Origin: Lamprocystis purpurea DSM 4197
GTDB lineage: Bacteria; Pseudomonadota; Gammaproteobacteria; Chromatiales; Chromatiaceae
Assembly (NCBI RefSeq): GCF_000379525.1
Contig: NZ_KB902520.1
Span: 1 to 64,000, forward strand
Length of the DNA: 64,000 nucleotides
Direction: 5' to 3'
Shown: positions 9,117 through 21,426 of the stretch, one piece after another
How positions within the stretch are numbered: the stretch's first letter is position 1
Layout of the letters: each line of letters begins with the position of its first letter
The notes under the pieces: model-generated
What the model was told of the DNA's origin: nothing
What the model saw: the letters and a program-made list of their open reading frames with translations, nothing else
The model's database searches: none
Position numbers and translations under genes: made by a program

Positions 9117-9291
9117 GCGCTTGATTCTTGATAGCGTCGTATCCGGCTGCCCCGCCTGTCCGCGCTTCCACAGGAAAACAACGCACTAGAAATCGACCAC
9201 GAGAAGAGTCCGCGCCGGTGCCGGGAGGTTGGTAGACTCGCACGCCCGAACCCCGTCCGCCCCGCGTCATTTTCAAGCAGTCGAGCTCGCC

Positions 9292-12924
<3,633 letters not shown>

Positions 12925-13072
12925 GGCCGTTGCCATTTCCCGGCCGGCAACGCGACCTGCCCCCGCCACTTGGCGAGGAACGCTTCGTTGCCCACCCACC
13001 GTGCGGTTCCCCGCCGGCGACGGTTGGAAAAATCGGTACGGTGTGTCATCTTTGCAGCAGGAGGTATCGCCG

Positions 13073-13318
13073 ATGGCAACCATGAACCTGTCCTTGCCCG
13101 ACCCCGTACAGCGGTGGGTCGAGGCGCAAATCAAGAGCGGCCAGTACCGCAATGCCGGCGATTATGTCCTGGACCTGATTCGTCGTGACCAGGAGTATCA
13201 GGACCGCCGCGAGACTCTGGTCGCCGCGCTGGTCGCGGGCGAGGCCAGTGGCCCCTGCGAACGGACGCTCGTCGAGATCTGGAATACCGTGAAGGCGCGG
13301 CACGGACTCGATGTATGA
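13073..13318 (+). CDS. parD: ParD-type antitoxin
   Basis: 81 residues from ATG 13073, preceded by a strong GGAGGT ribosome-binding site. The N-terminus (MNLSLPDPVQRWVEAQIKSG followed by YRNAGDYVLDLIRRD) is the ParD/CopG-like ribbon-helix-helix signature, and the tail would wrap the ParE toxin. Its stop overlaps the parE start by eight bases, the usual coupling. ParD normally represses its own operon. Confidence 0.88.
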   Translation: MATMNLSLPDPVQRWVEAQIKSGQYRNAGDYVLDLIRRDQEYQDRRETLVAALVAGEASGPCERTLVEIWNTVKARHGLDV

Positions 13319-13601
13319 ATTGTCACAGGCCGCTGCCCAGGACATCGAGGCGATCCTCGACCGCTCGATCATCGATTTTGGCCCCATCCATACCGAACGC
13401 TATTTCGAGTCGCTGAGCCGCTGCCTCGGTCTCTTGAGCGAGAACCCGGGGATGGGTCGCGCTGCGGATGAGACTCGACCGGGCTATCGGCGCTTCGGCC
13501 ACTAGAGCCACGTTGTCTTCTACCGTACCGTGGGTGACCGCATTTTGATTGTTCGTGTCCTGCAAAAACGGATGGACGCTAATCGCCAGTTTCAAGACTG
13601 A
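13311..13601 (+). pseudogene. parE: ParE toxin gene interrupted by an in-frame amber codon
   Basis: The frame encodes a ParE/RelE-fold toxin (YELSQAAAQDIEAIL, then HTERYFESLSRCLGLL and NPGMGRAAD). It reads RPGYRRFGH, hits TAG at 13503-13505, and continues in the same frame with SHVVFYRTVGDRILIVRVL, the conserved C-terminal strand pair, to TGA at 13599-13601. Without the TAG the protein would be 96 residues, the normal ParE length. The stop replaces a single residue, compatible with one CAG-to-TAG change. The toxin is therefore inactive unless the stop is suppressed. Confidence 0.88.
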
Positions 13602-13610
13602 GATTTTCGT

Positions 13611-14516
13611 ATGAAACGCCATCGCCGCTTGATCAGTTTCGACTGGGCAATGAAGCGCCTGCTGCGCAGCAAAGCCCATTTCGGGATTCTCGAAGGGTTT
13701 CTCACCGAGCTGCTGCGCGAGGAGATTCAAATCCTGGAAATCCTGGAGAGCGAGAGCAATAAGGAAACGGCGGCCGACAAACAGAATCGCGGGGACTTGA
13801 AGGCGCGCAATGCGGGTGGTGAAATCATCCTGATCGAGGTGCAGTACCAGCGGCAATTTGATTACTTGCAGCGCATTCTGCACAGCACGGCGCGGACAGT
13901 GGTGGAGAACCTCGATGAGGGCCAGCCCTATGGCGAGGTGGTCAAGGTCGTCTCGGTCAGCATCCTGTATTTCGACCTGGGCCAGGGCGAGGACTACATT
14001 TATCATGGTGCCACCCGGTTTATCGGCCTGCATCGGCAGGATGAATTGCGACTGAGCGAGGCGCAACAGGACCTCTACCGGCGCCAGGAGCCGCACGCGC
14101 TGTTTCCGGAATATTATCTGATCAAGGTCAATCAGTTCGATGACGTGGCCCGTGACTCACTGGACCAATGGATCTATTTTCTCAAGCACGAGGAAGTGCC
14201 GGACGGCTTCTCCGCGCGGGGACTGCAAGAGGCCAAGGAGCAATTGGATATTCTCAAACTCCCCGAGGCCGAGCGGCGGGCCTACGCGCGTTATCAGGAC
14301 GATTTGCACCAGCAGGCCAGCATGGTGGAATCCTCCTATGGCTGGGGGGTGCATCAGGGGCGGAAACTGGGGCGGGAGGAAGGTCAACTGCAGGAACGCA
14401 GGCGTATTGCGCAAAGTCTGCTCGACTTGATTGCCGATGACCAGTTGCTGGCGGAGAAGACTGGTTTGAGCGTCGGGGAGGTGCGCGGGTTGTGGGAGGA
14501 GCGTCAGCGCGGCTGA
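13611..14516 (+). CDS. Rpn/YhgA-like PD-(D/E)XK nuclease (recombination-promoting type)
   Basis: 301 residues. The N-terminus FDWAMKRLLRSKAHFGILEG is the hallmark of the PDDEXK nuclease-family transposase/Rpn group. The catalytic pattern is visible as the D in NRGDLKARNAGGE followed by IILIEVQYQ (E-x-Q). The C-terminus has the usual charged coiled segment (GRKLGREEGQLQERRRIAQSLL). Rpn proteins nick DNA and promote RecA-independent recombination. The gene starts ten bases after the broken parE and may be cotranscribed with parD. Confidence 0.85.
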   Translation: MKRHRRLISFDWAMKRLLRSKAHFGILEGFLTELLREEIQILEILESESNKETAADKQNRGDLKARNAGGEIILIEVQYQRQFDYLQRILHSTARTVVENLDEGQPYGEVVKVVSVSILYFDLGQGEDYIYHGATRFIGLHRQDELRLSEAQQDLYRRQEPHALFPEYYLIKVNQFDDVARDSLDQWIYFLKHEEVPDGFSARGLQEAKEQLDILKLPEAERRAYARYQDDLHQQASMVESSYGWGVHQGRKLGREEGQLQERRRIAQSLLDLIADDQLLAEKTGLSVGEVRGLWEERQRG

Positions 14517-14552
14517 TTTCCATCGCAGATGTCACAGGAATTAGGATCTATA

Positions 14553-14640
14553 GCGTTCGCACCTGATATCCAGACAGACCTTCGTGTAGGGGCGGGTTTG
14601 AAACCCGCCCCTACGGCCGGTTAACACGTCCGAAGGCTAC
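14553..14640 (+). repeat. Dispersed palindromic repeat, family 1, copy B
   Basis: Order of parts: GTTCGCACCTGATATCCAGACAGACC, a GTGTAGGGGCGGGTTT/AAACCCGCCCCTAC hairpin, then GGCCGGTTAACACGTCCG. The same parts in the same order occur at 17700-17788 and, inverted, at 2635-2709. Confidence 0.8.
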
Positions 14641-14675
14641 ATGAATTCACCCATCACCCCTAGAGTGCTTTACCC

Positions 14676-14819
14676 ATGCCTGAACGTCTGCGCAAGCTGA
14701 TCGGCATCCTGCTGATTCTAGCCGCCGCCGGTGTCGCCTCCGGGCAGGCGCTGCTGGTTTCCTGCTCCACCCCCGCCGCGGCCGGCAGCGTGCAGCGCGC
14801 CGTTGTCGCGCCCGGCTGA
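14676..14819 (+). CDS. Small 47-residue membrane-anchored or secreted peptide
   Basis: A short frame MPERLRKLIGILLILAAAG... with a positively charged start, a single hydrophobic segment (residues ~9-21) and a short tail ending VVAPG, encoded 12 bases before the XpaC-like gene on the same strand. The charge-then-hydrophobic layout is that of an uncleaved anchor or a signal peptide. It has no recognisable family. Its position suggests co-expression with the following gene. Confidence 0.45.
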   Translation: MPERLRKLIGILLILAAAGVASGQALLVSCSTPAAAGSVQRAVVAPG

Positions 14820-14831
14820 CGGAGTGACGCC

Positions 14832-15713
14832 ATGCCGCGCCTGCTGTTGCTGACTGCTGTCTTCCTGGTTGCCGCCGTCGGCTTGCTGTTGCTGTGGCGG
14901 CACGTGATGCGCCACGACGCCGGACCGGACGCCGCGTCGCCCTCACCCTTCGCGGGGCTGCTGCTGTTTCTGGTGCCGCTGCCGGTCGCGGCGGCGGCCG
15001 TCGTCGCACTCGCCCGCGGACAGATCTGGCCCTTGCTCGGCGACACGCTCGGCTACGGACTGTTCCTCGGCGGCGCATTGCTGGTCCGGCGCGGGCTCCT
15101 GGTCCCAGGGGTTGCCGTCGGCGGGCGTCGGCCCTTCAAGCTGCTGGGCAGCGTGCTCATCGGCCTTGCCACAGGGGTGACCGCCTGGCTCGGGGTCGGT
15201 CACCATCCGGTCATTGCCGCCGCCTTTGCGCTCCTCGCCCTGCTCGGCTGCTACCTCGCCTACGGCTTCGACTGGTCCCCCGTGAGATCCAACGATCGCG
15301 CGCTGGGCAAACAGGCGCGCGCCGCCCTGGCGCAGGCGCAGGAAACCATCACCGCGATTGAGCAGGCAGGCCGCGACATCCGTCAGCCTGACCTCGGCGC
15401 CCGGTTGCGGCGCATCACCGGGCTCGCGCGTGCCATCCTGAACCGACTGGAGGACGATCCGCGCGATCTGCGCCGTGCCCGCAAGTTTCTCAACGTCTAC
15501 CTTGATGGAGTCCAGCGCGTCGTCGCCGGTTATGCGAAGACGCACCAGCATATCAGTGCGCCCGATATCGACGAGCGCTTTCTCCGCGCATTGATCACGG
15601 TCGAGGAGGTCTTTCGGGAGCAGCAGCAGGCCTTGCTGGCGAGCGATCTGGATCAGCTCGACGTCCAACTCGAGGTCTTGACCCTGCAGTTGCAGCGCGA
15701 AGGCATCATTTAA
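14832..15713 (+). CDS. XpaC-like (5-bromo-4-chloroindolyl phosphate hydrolysis family) membrane protein
   Basis: 293 residues. Four or so hydrophobic segments occupy residues 1-140. The cytoplasmic part carries the XpaC pattern: a helix AALAQAQETITAIEQAGRDI, then RRITGLARAILNRLEDDP, RRARKFLNVYLDGVQRVV, and a final coil with VEEVFREQQQALLASDLDQL. The family is named after a Bacillus protein needed for X-phos hydrolysis and often neighbours TelA-like proteins, absent here. Molecular function is unknown. Confidence 0.75.
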   Translation: MPRLLLLTAVFLVAAVGLLLLWRHVMRHDAGPDAASPSPFAGLLLFLVPLPVAAAAVVALARGQIWPLLGDTLGYGLFLGGALLVRRGLLVPGVAVGGRRPFKLLGSVLIGLATGVTAWLGVGHHPVIAAAFALLALLGCYLAYGFDWSPVRSNDRALGKQARAALAQAQETITAIEQAGRDIRQPDLGARLRRITGLARAILNRLEDDPRDLRRARKFLNVYLDGVQRVVAGYAKTHQHISAPDIDERFLRALITVEEVFREQQQALLASDLDQLDVQLEVLTLQLQREGII

Positions 15714-15719
15714 GGCAAT

Positions 15720-17519
15720 CTACTCGACCGCTTCAGCGGCAGCCGCGGCGATTCGGCGGTCGGGGTCGTCGCGGATCGCCGCCAGCGCCGGCAGGTCCAG
15801 TGAACGCAGCAGCGGGCCGGGCGCGGTCTCCTCCGGAATCCGCCAGAGTCCCAGTCGGGTGAGCGCGATGCCGAGCCGCGGCGAGGCGCTGACCACGGCC
15901 AGCGGCACCGCGACCAAGGCTCCCAGGAAAAAGGGGGATAACCAGAAGGCCGCGGCGCCCGCCGTGGTTCCCAGCCAGACCAAGGCGGCCACTCCCACCA
16001 GCGTCTGGGGCCAGAGTCGGACCAGCGCTTCGGCCCAACCGACCGGATGACCGCCGCGCTGCTGCGGGTCCCAGCCCAGGGTGCGGCCGACTACGAGGCC
16101 GCCGATGAATAGGGTGTGGGCGATGGCCATCACCGGGGCCAGCAAGGTGAAGAACAGGATTTCAGCCACGGTGCTTGCGAGCACCCGCCCGACCCCGCCG
16201 AAGGCGCAGCGCGCGTCGGGGGTCAGCAGCAGATCGGTGAGCGCGGCGAGCTTTGGCGCGAAGACCATCACCATGAGCAGGGTGAAGAGCATGAGCCCCA
16301 GCGCCGGGTCCACCAGTGCCCCAGGGTCCGCGGCCAGGCCCGGACGCAGTGCCAGGATCGCCATCAGGGCGACCCACGCGGGTGACGCCAGGAACATCAG
16401 GATGGCCAGTACCAGTTGCACCCGGCTGACCGGCCGCAGCCCCGGCAGGCGCAGCAGCCTGAGGTATTGCATATTGCCTTGGCACCAGCGCAGGTCCCGG
16501 CGAATGAACTGCAGCAGCGTCGGCGGGTTCTCCTCCCAACTGCCGCCCTCCGTCGGCAGCACCCGCACCGCGTACCCGGCGCGGCGCATCAGCACCGCCT
16601 CCACCTGGTCGTGACTCAACACCCAGCCTCCCAGCGGCGGGCGGCCCGGCAGCCGCGGCAGTGCGCAGTGTTCCCGGAAGGGTGCGACCCGCAGCAGTGC
16701 GTTATGGCCCCAATAGGGTCCGCAATCGCCTTGCCACCAGGCGCTGCCCAGGGTGTAGGAGCGCATTCCCAGCCGCATCCCGAACTGGAAGGCGCGGGCG
16801 AAGGCGCTCGCGGTGGGCAGGCCGACGACGAGCGTCTGGAGGATGCCCAGGCGCGGGTTTGCCTGCATGGTCCGCACCAGGCGCAGGATGGCGCGTGCTT
16901 CCATCAGGCTGTCGGCGTCCAGGACCAGGGCGAGGTCCAGGTCCCTGCCCTGATCCGCCAGAAACGACTGGATGTTGCCCGCCTTGTAGCCCGGGTTCCG
17001 GTCGCGGCGGCGGTAGCCGATCGTCAGGCGGCCGGCCCAGTCCCGTTGCAGCCGTTCGACGGCCGCCGTCTCGGCCGCGAGACAATCGGGACGATCCGAG
17101 TCGCTGAGGACCCAGATCTGAAAATGGTCACCGTGGCCGGACGCGGTGAGTCCGGCAATCATCCGGTCCAGGTTGCGGGCAACCGTCGTCACCGACTCGT
17201 TGCGGATGCAGCTCAGGATGCCGGTATTCAGGGTGATGGGCGCCGTCTGATCACCGTCATCGAGTCCAGAGCGGGCAGCGGGCGGACGCCGCATCAGGAT
17301 CAGCCCGATGACCGCGTTCCAGAACCCGATGACGGTCCAGGGCAGGGTGAGTACGAAGCACAGGGTCAAGGCCCAGTCCCAGGCGTCGAACCCGTTGCCC
17401 GCCAGGGCTGCGACCATCAGGGCGGCCATCCCGACTACCGTGCAGGTCACGAGCAGGGCGAAGGCCCAGCGGCGCGGGCGGTAGTCGATCGGTGTGATCG
17501 GCGGTAGTGCGGCAGGCAT
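15720..17519 (-). CDS. opgH: Glucans biosynthesis glucosyltransferase OpgH/MdoH
   Basis: 599 residues, shorter than the ~850 of E. coli OpgH because the long N-terminal cytoplasmic region is reduced. Two membrane helices at ~18-80 precede a GT2 domain with IWVLSDSDRPD, the DxD motif LVLDADSLM, the acidic VLSHDQVEAVLMRR segment and the Q-x-x-R-W motif QFIRRDLRWCQGN. A bundle of membrane helices follows (~350-550). The enzyme polymerises the beta-1,2-glucan backbone of osmoregulated periplasmic glucans and exports it. No opgG is adjacent. Confidence 0.92.
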   Translation of the reverse strand: MPAALPPITPIDYRPRRWAFALLVTCTVVGMAALMVAALAGNGFDAWDWALTLCFVLTLPWTVIGFWNAVIGLILMRRPPAARSGLDDGDQTAPITLNTGILSCIRNESVTTVARNLDRMIAGLTASGHGDHFQIWVLSDSDRPDCLAAETAAVERLQRDWAGRLTIGYRRRDRNPGYKAGNIQSFLADQGRDLDLALVLDADSLMEARAILRLVRTMQANPRLGILQTLVVGLPTASAFARAFQFGMRLGMRSYTLGSAWWQGDCGPYWGHNALLRVAPFREHCALPRLPGRPPLGGWVLSHDQVEAVLMRRAGYAVRVLPTEGGSWEENPPTLLQFIRRDLRWCQGNMQYLRLLRLPGLRPVSRVQLVLAILMFLASPAWVALMAILALRPGLAADPGALVDPALGLMLFTLLMVMVFAPKLAALTDLLLTPDARCAFGGVGRVLASTVAEILFFTLLAPVMAIAHTLFIGGLVVGRTLGWDPQQRGGHPVGWAEALVRLWPQTLVGVAALVWLGTTAGAAAFWLSPFFLGALVAVPLAVVSASPRLGIALTRLGLWRIPEETAPGPLLRSLDLPALAAIRDDPDRRIAAAAAEAVE

Positions 17520-17950
17520 AGAGGGCCTCGGCGGGACAGGTGGTGACGCGTTGCGCCGACGTCTTGTCGGCGATCTACCCGAACTTGGGGAGAATCACGA
17601 TTAGCCAAGTCGCGAGCGCTGTGCGCACGCGTCGATTCCCGCGCGGCGGAGCCCCCGCGGTCCGGTCGAGATCCCGTGGGTGCGCCCCAATGCTATCGCC
17701 ATCGCATCGAATATCCGGACAGACCTTGGTGTAGGGGCGGGTTTCAAACCCGCCACTACAGCCGGTTATCACGTCCGGCGGCTATAGTAGGACGTTCCAG
17801 CTTATCTTGCGGATACTTACTCGCTGAGGGTTACCATCCGTGGCGACTTCCTTCCGGCATCCTGCCGGAATGACGGTGCAACCTAAGTTGGTACGAGGTA
17901 CGAGTCGTTCGCGACAGCATTCTTCCCACACGAGTCCCGTCCAATCGGCG
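17520..17950. other. Intergenic region with palindromic repeat family 1, copy C
   Basis: The 431 bases contain no convincing gene. The repeat at 17700-17788 has the same order of parts as copy B (ATATCCGGACAGACCTTGGT, a GTAGGGGCGGGTTT hairpin with one mismatched pair, then GGTTATCACGTCCGG). The rest lies between the divergent opgH and RibD-C genes and must hold their promoters. Confidence 0.6.
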
Positions 17951-18943
17951 ATGGATCAAACCTTGATGGCATGCGGCGACACGGTTGAGCACGGGGTTCC
18001 ACTCCCGGCGGAGGCGCGCGCCTGGCGCGTGATCCGTGCGCTCGCGGGGTATGCGCGCCGCACCGCGACGGACCCGCGACATCCGTCGCGGTTGTGTGGC
18101 GACGCGGATGGCATCCCGGACGCACTGCGGGTCGGAGATCCTGGGAATCGTCACTGGACCTGGCGCCCGGATCAGGGCTGGGTCGCGGCGCGTCCGGCCG
18201 CGGACCCGGTCGAACGCGATTTGCTCGACCTCTACCTGCCCTTGTGCGTCCCGGTGGTGGACGGCTGTCGGGTGACCGCGCACCTGGGACAGAGCCTGGA
18301 CGGCTACATCGCGACCGCCAACGGCGACTCCTGCTTCGTGACCGGCCCGGACAACATTCGCCACCTGCATCGGATGCGCGCGCTCAGCGACGGCGTGCTG
18401 GTCGGGACCGAGACCGCCGCCCGCGACGACCCGCGGCTCACCACCCGGCTGGTGCCGGGCGCGAATCCGGTCCGGGTCATCCTGGACCGCCAGCGTCGGC
18501 TTGGCTCTCATCTGCGGGTTTTTACCGACGGGGCCGCCGTGACCTTGCTGTGCTGCGATCGGGCACAGGTCACCGCGGGCCATGATCGTCAGGGCCAGGC
18601 GCGGATCATCGGTCTTCCGACCCGCGATGGCCGTCTGGACCTGACTGCCCTGCTGGAGACGCTGGCTGAACTGGGCTTGCGGCGGATCTTCGTCGAGGGC
18701 GGCGGGGCCACCGTCTCGGCCTTCCTGACGGCCGGGCTGCTGGACCGGCTGCAGATCGCCGTCGCTCCCCTGCTCATCGGGACCGGCCGGCCCGGACTGC
18801 GCATCCCCGCCCCCGAGCGCCTCGCCGATGCGCCGCGGCCGGTCGTCCGGCTCTTCCGCATGGGCGCTGACCTGCTGTATGACCTGGACCTGAGGCGTGG
18901 GAGCACCGCGGCTCTGCTCACGCCGGTGACGCGCATCCTGTGA
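17951..18943 (+). CDS. RibD C-terminal (dihydrofolate-reductase-fold) reductase
   Basis: 330 residues from ATG 17951. The first ~95 residues are unassigned. Residues ~100-325 are a RibD_C domain: VTAHLGQSLDGYIATANGDS, the LHRMRALSDGVLVGTETAARDD nucleotide-binding stretch, NPVRVILDRQRRL and the LGLRRIFVEGGGATVSAFL strand-loop. There is no RibD deaminase domain, so it is probably an NAD(P)H-dependent reductase of a pteridine- or pyrimidine-like compound and not RibD itself. It converges on the five-gene minus-strand cluster ending at 19160, which includes a tetrahydropterin-synthase-like protein; I infer a shared pathway. Confidence 0.78.
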   Translation: MDQTLMACGDTVEHGVPLPAEARAWRVIRALAGYARRTATDPRHPSRLCGDADGIPDALRVGDPGNRHWTWRPDQGWVAARPAADPVERDLLDLYLPLCVPVVDGCRVTAHLGQSLDGYIATANGDSCFVTGPDNIRHLHRMRALSDGVLVGTETAARDDPRLTTRLVPGANPVRVILDRQRRLGSHLRVFTDGAAVTLLCCDRAQVTAGHDRQGQARIIGLPTRDGRLDLTALLETLAELGLRRIFVEGGGATVSAFLTAGLLDRLQIAVAPLLIGTGRPGLRIPAPERLADAPRPVVRLFRMGADLLYDLDLRRGSTAALLTPVTRIL

Positions 18944-18974
18944 TTAGGGGATTGCCGTGAAATGATCTAGCGAC

Positions 18975-18999
18975 GTGTAGGGGCGACTTTAGTCGCCCC
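18975..18999. repeat. Hairpin between convergent genes
   Basis: GGGGCGACT-TT-AGTCGCCCC forms a 9-bp stem (18980-18988 with 18991-18999) preceded by GTGTA. Similar GTCGCCCCTAC sequence occurs near 25770-25783, so it may be a REP unit. Its position between convergent 3' ends would also suit a bidirectional terminator. Confidence 0.5.
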
Positions 19000-19159
19000 G
19001 ACAGTCCCCTGCGGATCATGCTGCACTCGCACAACAGACCGGAGGGCGAGGTTTCAGCCGAACGCGGCGCCGCCTCCCGCTAAAGCGTCGACCTCCGGTC
19101 GCGTCGGTCTGGTCACCGGAGGTTGAGCCCGCGTGGTACGAAGTTCTTCGGAAATCGGC

Positions 19160-20071
19160 TTAAGGCGGCAGGAGCAAGGCGTCCTGGTGCCCGACCGTGA
19201 TCTCAGAGTCGCCGGTGCCGATCCACCCCAGACGGGTGTCGCGCCAATCGGCGATGACCGCGGTACGCTCGGCCGCCTGGGCCGGGCTAAGCTCAGCCGC
19301 GGACTGTTCGGTCGCGGCGGCGGCCCAGCCAGCCACCAGGGCTTCCTGGAGCGCGGTCTGCTCACGGGCCAGCAGCCAGTCGCTGTCCGCCGTTTCCACC
19401 GTGAATCCCAGGGTGCGCGCCAGGTACGCGAGCCGGGCGGACGCGCTGGGTCCCAGCGCGGGTCCCAGGCCCTTGTCGCGGCGCTGGTGCGCGTTCACCA
19501 AGCCGATGACCGGGCCGTCGAGTCGGTGACGGGGCTCCAGCCCCGCCCGGCCGTCGTAGGTCAGGGCCAGCAGCAGCGGCGAACCGGCCGCCGCGGCGGT
19601 GCGCAGCAGGTCGAGCAGCCAGGGTTCGGAGACTAGGTCGAGCAGGGCCGCGGCAGTCACCAGGGTCCCGGCCTTAAGGTTCAGGCCAGCGGCGCCCTGG
19701 ATTAGGTCATATGCGCGCGGCACGATGTCCCAGCGGGAATTCTCCCAGTCGATGCGCAGCCCGGCCGCTTCCGCAGTCGCCTCCAGGCCGCGGTCGCGCG
19801 CCCAGGCGGCGGTCCGGTGCGGCAGCGCGGCGAGCAACGCGGGGTCCCGGTCCAGACAGGTCCAGGCCTGACGGCCGCGCAGGCGCGGGGCCAGCCAGCG
19901 CAGGTTCGAGCCGGTGCCGCAGCCCAGGTCCAGAATGTCCAGGGAAGCGTCCGGTGCGGGCAGCGGGCGGGTTGCCAGCCACTGGGCGAGCTGCTCCGCC
20001 AAGTGAACGCAACGCGCTTGGACATCCGCCGGCTCACGAAGGGCGAGCCAGGTCGGGCTGAAGTCAGACAT
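19160..20071 (-). CDS. Class I SAM-dependent methyltransferase
   Basis: About 303 residues. The motif ILDLGCGTGSNLRWLAPRL (residues ~46-64) is the SAM-binding glycine loop, followed by the acidic TCLDRDPALL strand. Later parts include AGTLVTAAALLDLVSEPWL and LLLALTYDGR. It is the last gene of the minus-strand cluster. Its ATG at 20071 (a GTG at 20074 is also possible) overlaps the end of the glycosyltransferase gene, implying translational coupling. It probably methylates the small-molecule product of this cluster. Confidence 0.82.
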   Translation of the reverse strand: MSDFSPTWLALREPADVQARCVHLAEQLAQWLATRPLPAPDASLDILDLGCGTGSNLRWLAPRLRGRQAWTCLDRDPALLAALPHRTAAWARDRGLEATAEAAGLRIDWENSRWDIVPRAYDLIQGAAGLNLKAGTLVTAAALLDLVSEPWLLDLLRTAAAAGSPLLLALTYDGRAGLEPRHRLDGPVIGLVNAHQRRDKGLGPALGPSASARLAYLARTLGFTVETADSDWLLAREQTALQEALVAGWAAAATEQSAAELSPAQAAERTAVIADWRDTRLGWIGTGDSEITVGHQDALLLPP

Positions 20072-21131
20072 CACAGAGTTCCTCGATGGAGCGGGCGAAG
20101 GCGGCCGCCGCGGTCTGCCAGGTCGGCAAGCCCAGGCCAGCCGCGCGGGAGCCGGCGGCCAGGCGGTGACGGAGCTTTGGTTCGTCCAGCAGGCGGGCGA
20201 GTGCGGCCGTCAGCGCGGCCGGGTCGTCCGGCGCGACCAGCAGTCCGGCCGTGGGTGGGACAGTCGTGGGCACGGCGCCGGCGCGGGTGGCGAGGATCGG
20301 CAGGCCGTGCGCCAGCGCCTCGGCGCAGGCCATACCATAGCCCTCGAAGCGGGTGGCCAGAACGAACAGGTCGGCGCCATCATAGCAGCGTACCAGTGCC
20401 GCATCGTCCAGGACGCCGGCAAAGGCGACGCGCCCGGCCAGGTCCAGGGCGCCGCACAATGCGGTCAACCGGGCGGCATAGACGGGATCACGCGCGGGGC
20501 TGCCGACACAGGTCAGATGCCAGTCGCGACCGCGCAGGGGTGCGAGCGCCTGGAGCAACAGGTCGTGCCCCTTGCGCTCGGTGAGGGCGGCGACACACAG
20601 CAGTTGCAGGAGTCCGCCCGTCGAGCCCCGCGCGGCCGGGGCCGGGTCCGTGCCCGGCTCCACCACCCGGATGCGCGTGCGCGGCACCTGATAGTCCCCC
20701 AGCAGGTCGGCGGTCGCGACGCTGGTGACCACCACCCCGCGCGCGGCGGCGAGCGCGCGGGTCTCCGATTGGCGCAGGGCGGCGACCCGTGCGGGAGCGA
20801 GCCCGCTCTCGGCGGCCAGGGGGTGATGGATCAGGGCGATCAGCCGCAGGCGCCCGCCGTGGGCCGCGGCCGCGGCGGGCAGGGCGCCGAAGGCGAGGCC
20901 GTCGACCACCACCGCTGCCCCGTCGGGGAGCGCTGCCAGGGTGCGCGCTGCGGCGGTCAGCGCGTCCGTGCTCGGGTCGGGGAAGCTCGCATCCAGGCGG
21001 CCGACCTCCACCTGCCACCCCAGGTCGTGCAGACCGGCGATGACCCGCCGGTCATACTCGTAGCCGCCGGTGGGCGTGTCCAGGGCACCGGGGACCAGGA
21101 ACCACAGTGGCGGCGGGGGGCGGGTCATCAA
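20064..21131 (-). CDS. Glycosyltransferase family 4 (GT-B fold)
   Basis: 355 residues. The N-terminal domain starts WFLVPGALDTPTGGYEYDRR. The C-terminal donor-binding domain has LLCVAALTERKGHDLLLQAL and the diagnostic RFEGYGMACAEALAHGLPI (E-x7-E motif) near residues 265-283. It would transfer a sugar from a nucleotide-sugar to an acceptor. It lies between the pterin-synthase-like gene and the methyltransferase gene, so the acceptor is likely to be the cluster's product. Confidence 0.88.
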   Translation of the reverse strand: MMTRPPPPLWFLVPGALDTPTGGYEYDRRVIAGLHDLGWQVEVGRLDASFPDPSTDALTAAARTLAALPDGAAVVVDGLAFGALPAAAAAHGGRLRLIALIHHPLAAESGLAPARVAALRQSETRALAAARGVVVTSVATADLLGDYQVPRTRIRVVEPGTDPAPAARGSTGGLLQLLCVAALTERKGHDLLLQALAPLRGRDWHLTCVGSPARDPVYAARLTALCGALDLAGRVAFAGVLDDAALVRCYDGADLFVLATRFEGYGMACAEALAHGLPILATRAGAVPTTVPPTAGLLVAPDDPAALTAALARLLDEPKLRHRLAAGSRAAGLGLPTWQTAAAAFARSIEELCDV

Positions 21132-21159
21132 GAATCAGTTCCAGGTGAACGCGAATTTA

Positions 21160-21380
21160 GCGTCTCGGTCGTTGTCGTTGTCGTTGTCGTAATCGTAATC
21201 GGATAAGCGATTCAAGTTAGGAATGAGCAGCCCGATGGCGATCGGGTTTCGAGTCGCTCCGTCGCTTGGGCGTCCAAGGCCGTCAAGCGCTTGGAAGGCT
21301 TCGATCGCCACGCACGGAACAAACGCATCCTCGCGGGGATCTTCAACTCGATTACGACAACGACAACGACCGAGACGTCA
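21160..21380. repeat. Inverted GTCGTT simple-repeat arms in a 295-bp gap
   Basis: CGTCTCGGTCGTTGTCGTTG... (21160-21200) is complementary to ...CAACGACAACGACCGAGACG (21351-21380), enclosing about 150 bases. Frames across the inner part give only short peptides (for example LKIPARMRLFRAWRSKPSKR) with no clear family. It interrupts an otherwise tightly packed operon and looks like an inserted element. Confidence 0.6.
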
Positions 21381-21426
21381 AAGGTGCCCCCCAATAGACT
21401 TGTTTAACTTATTAGTGAACGGTTCC

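Noticed and set aside
16416-17507. 363-residue plus-strand frame over opgH
   Set aside because: Antisense shadow; opgH carries the GT2 motifs on the other strand.
21212-21394. 60-residue minus-strand frame in the operon gap
   Set aside because: It is partly made of the GTCGTT simple repeat (polyvaline) and shows no family similarity.
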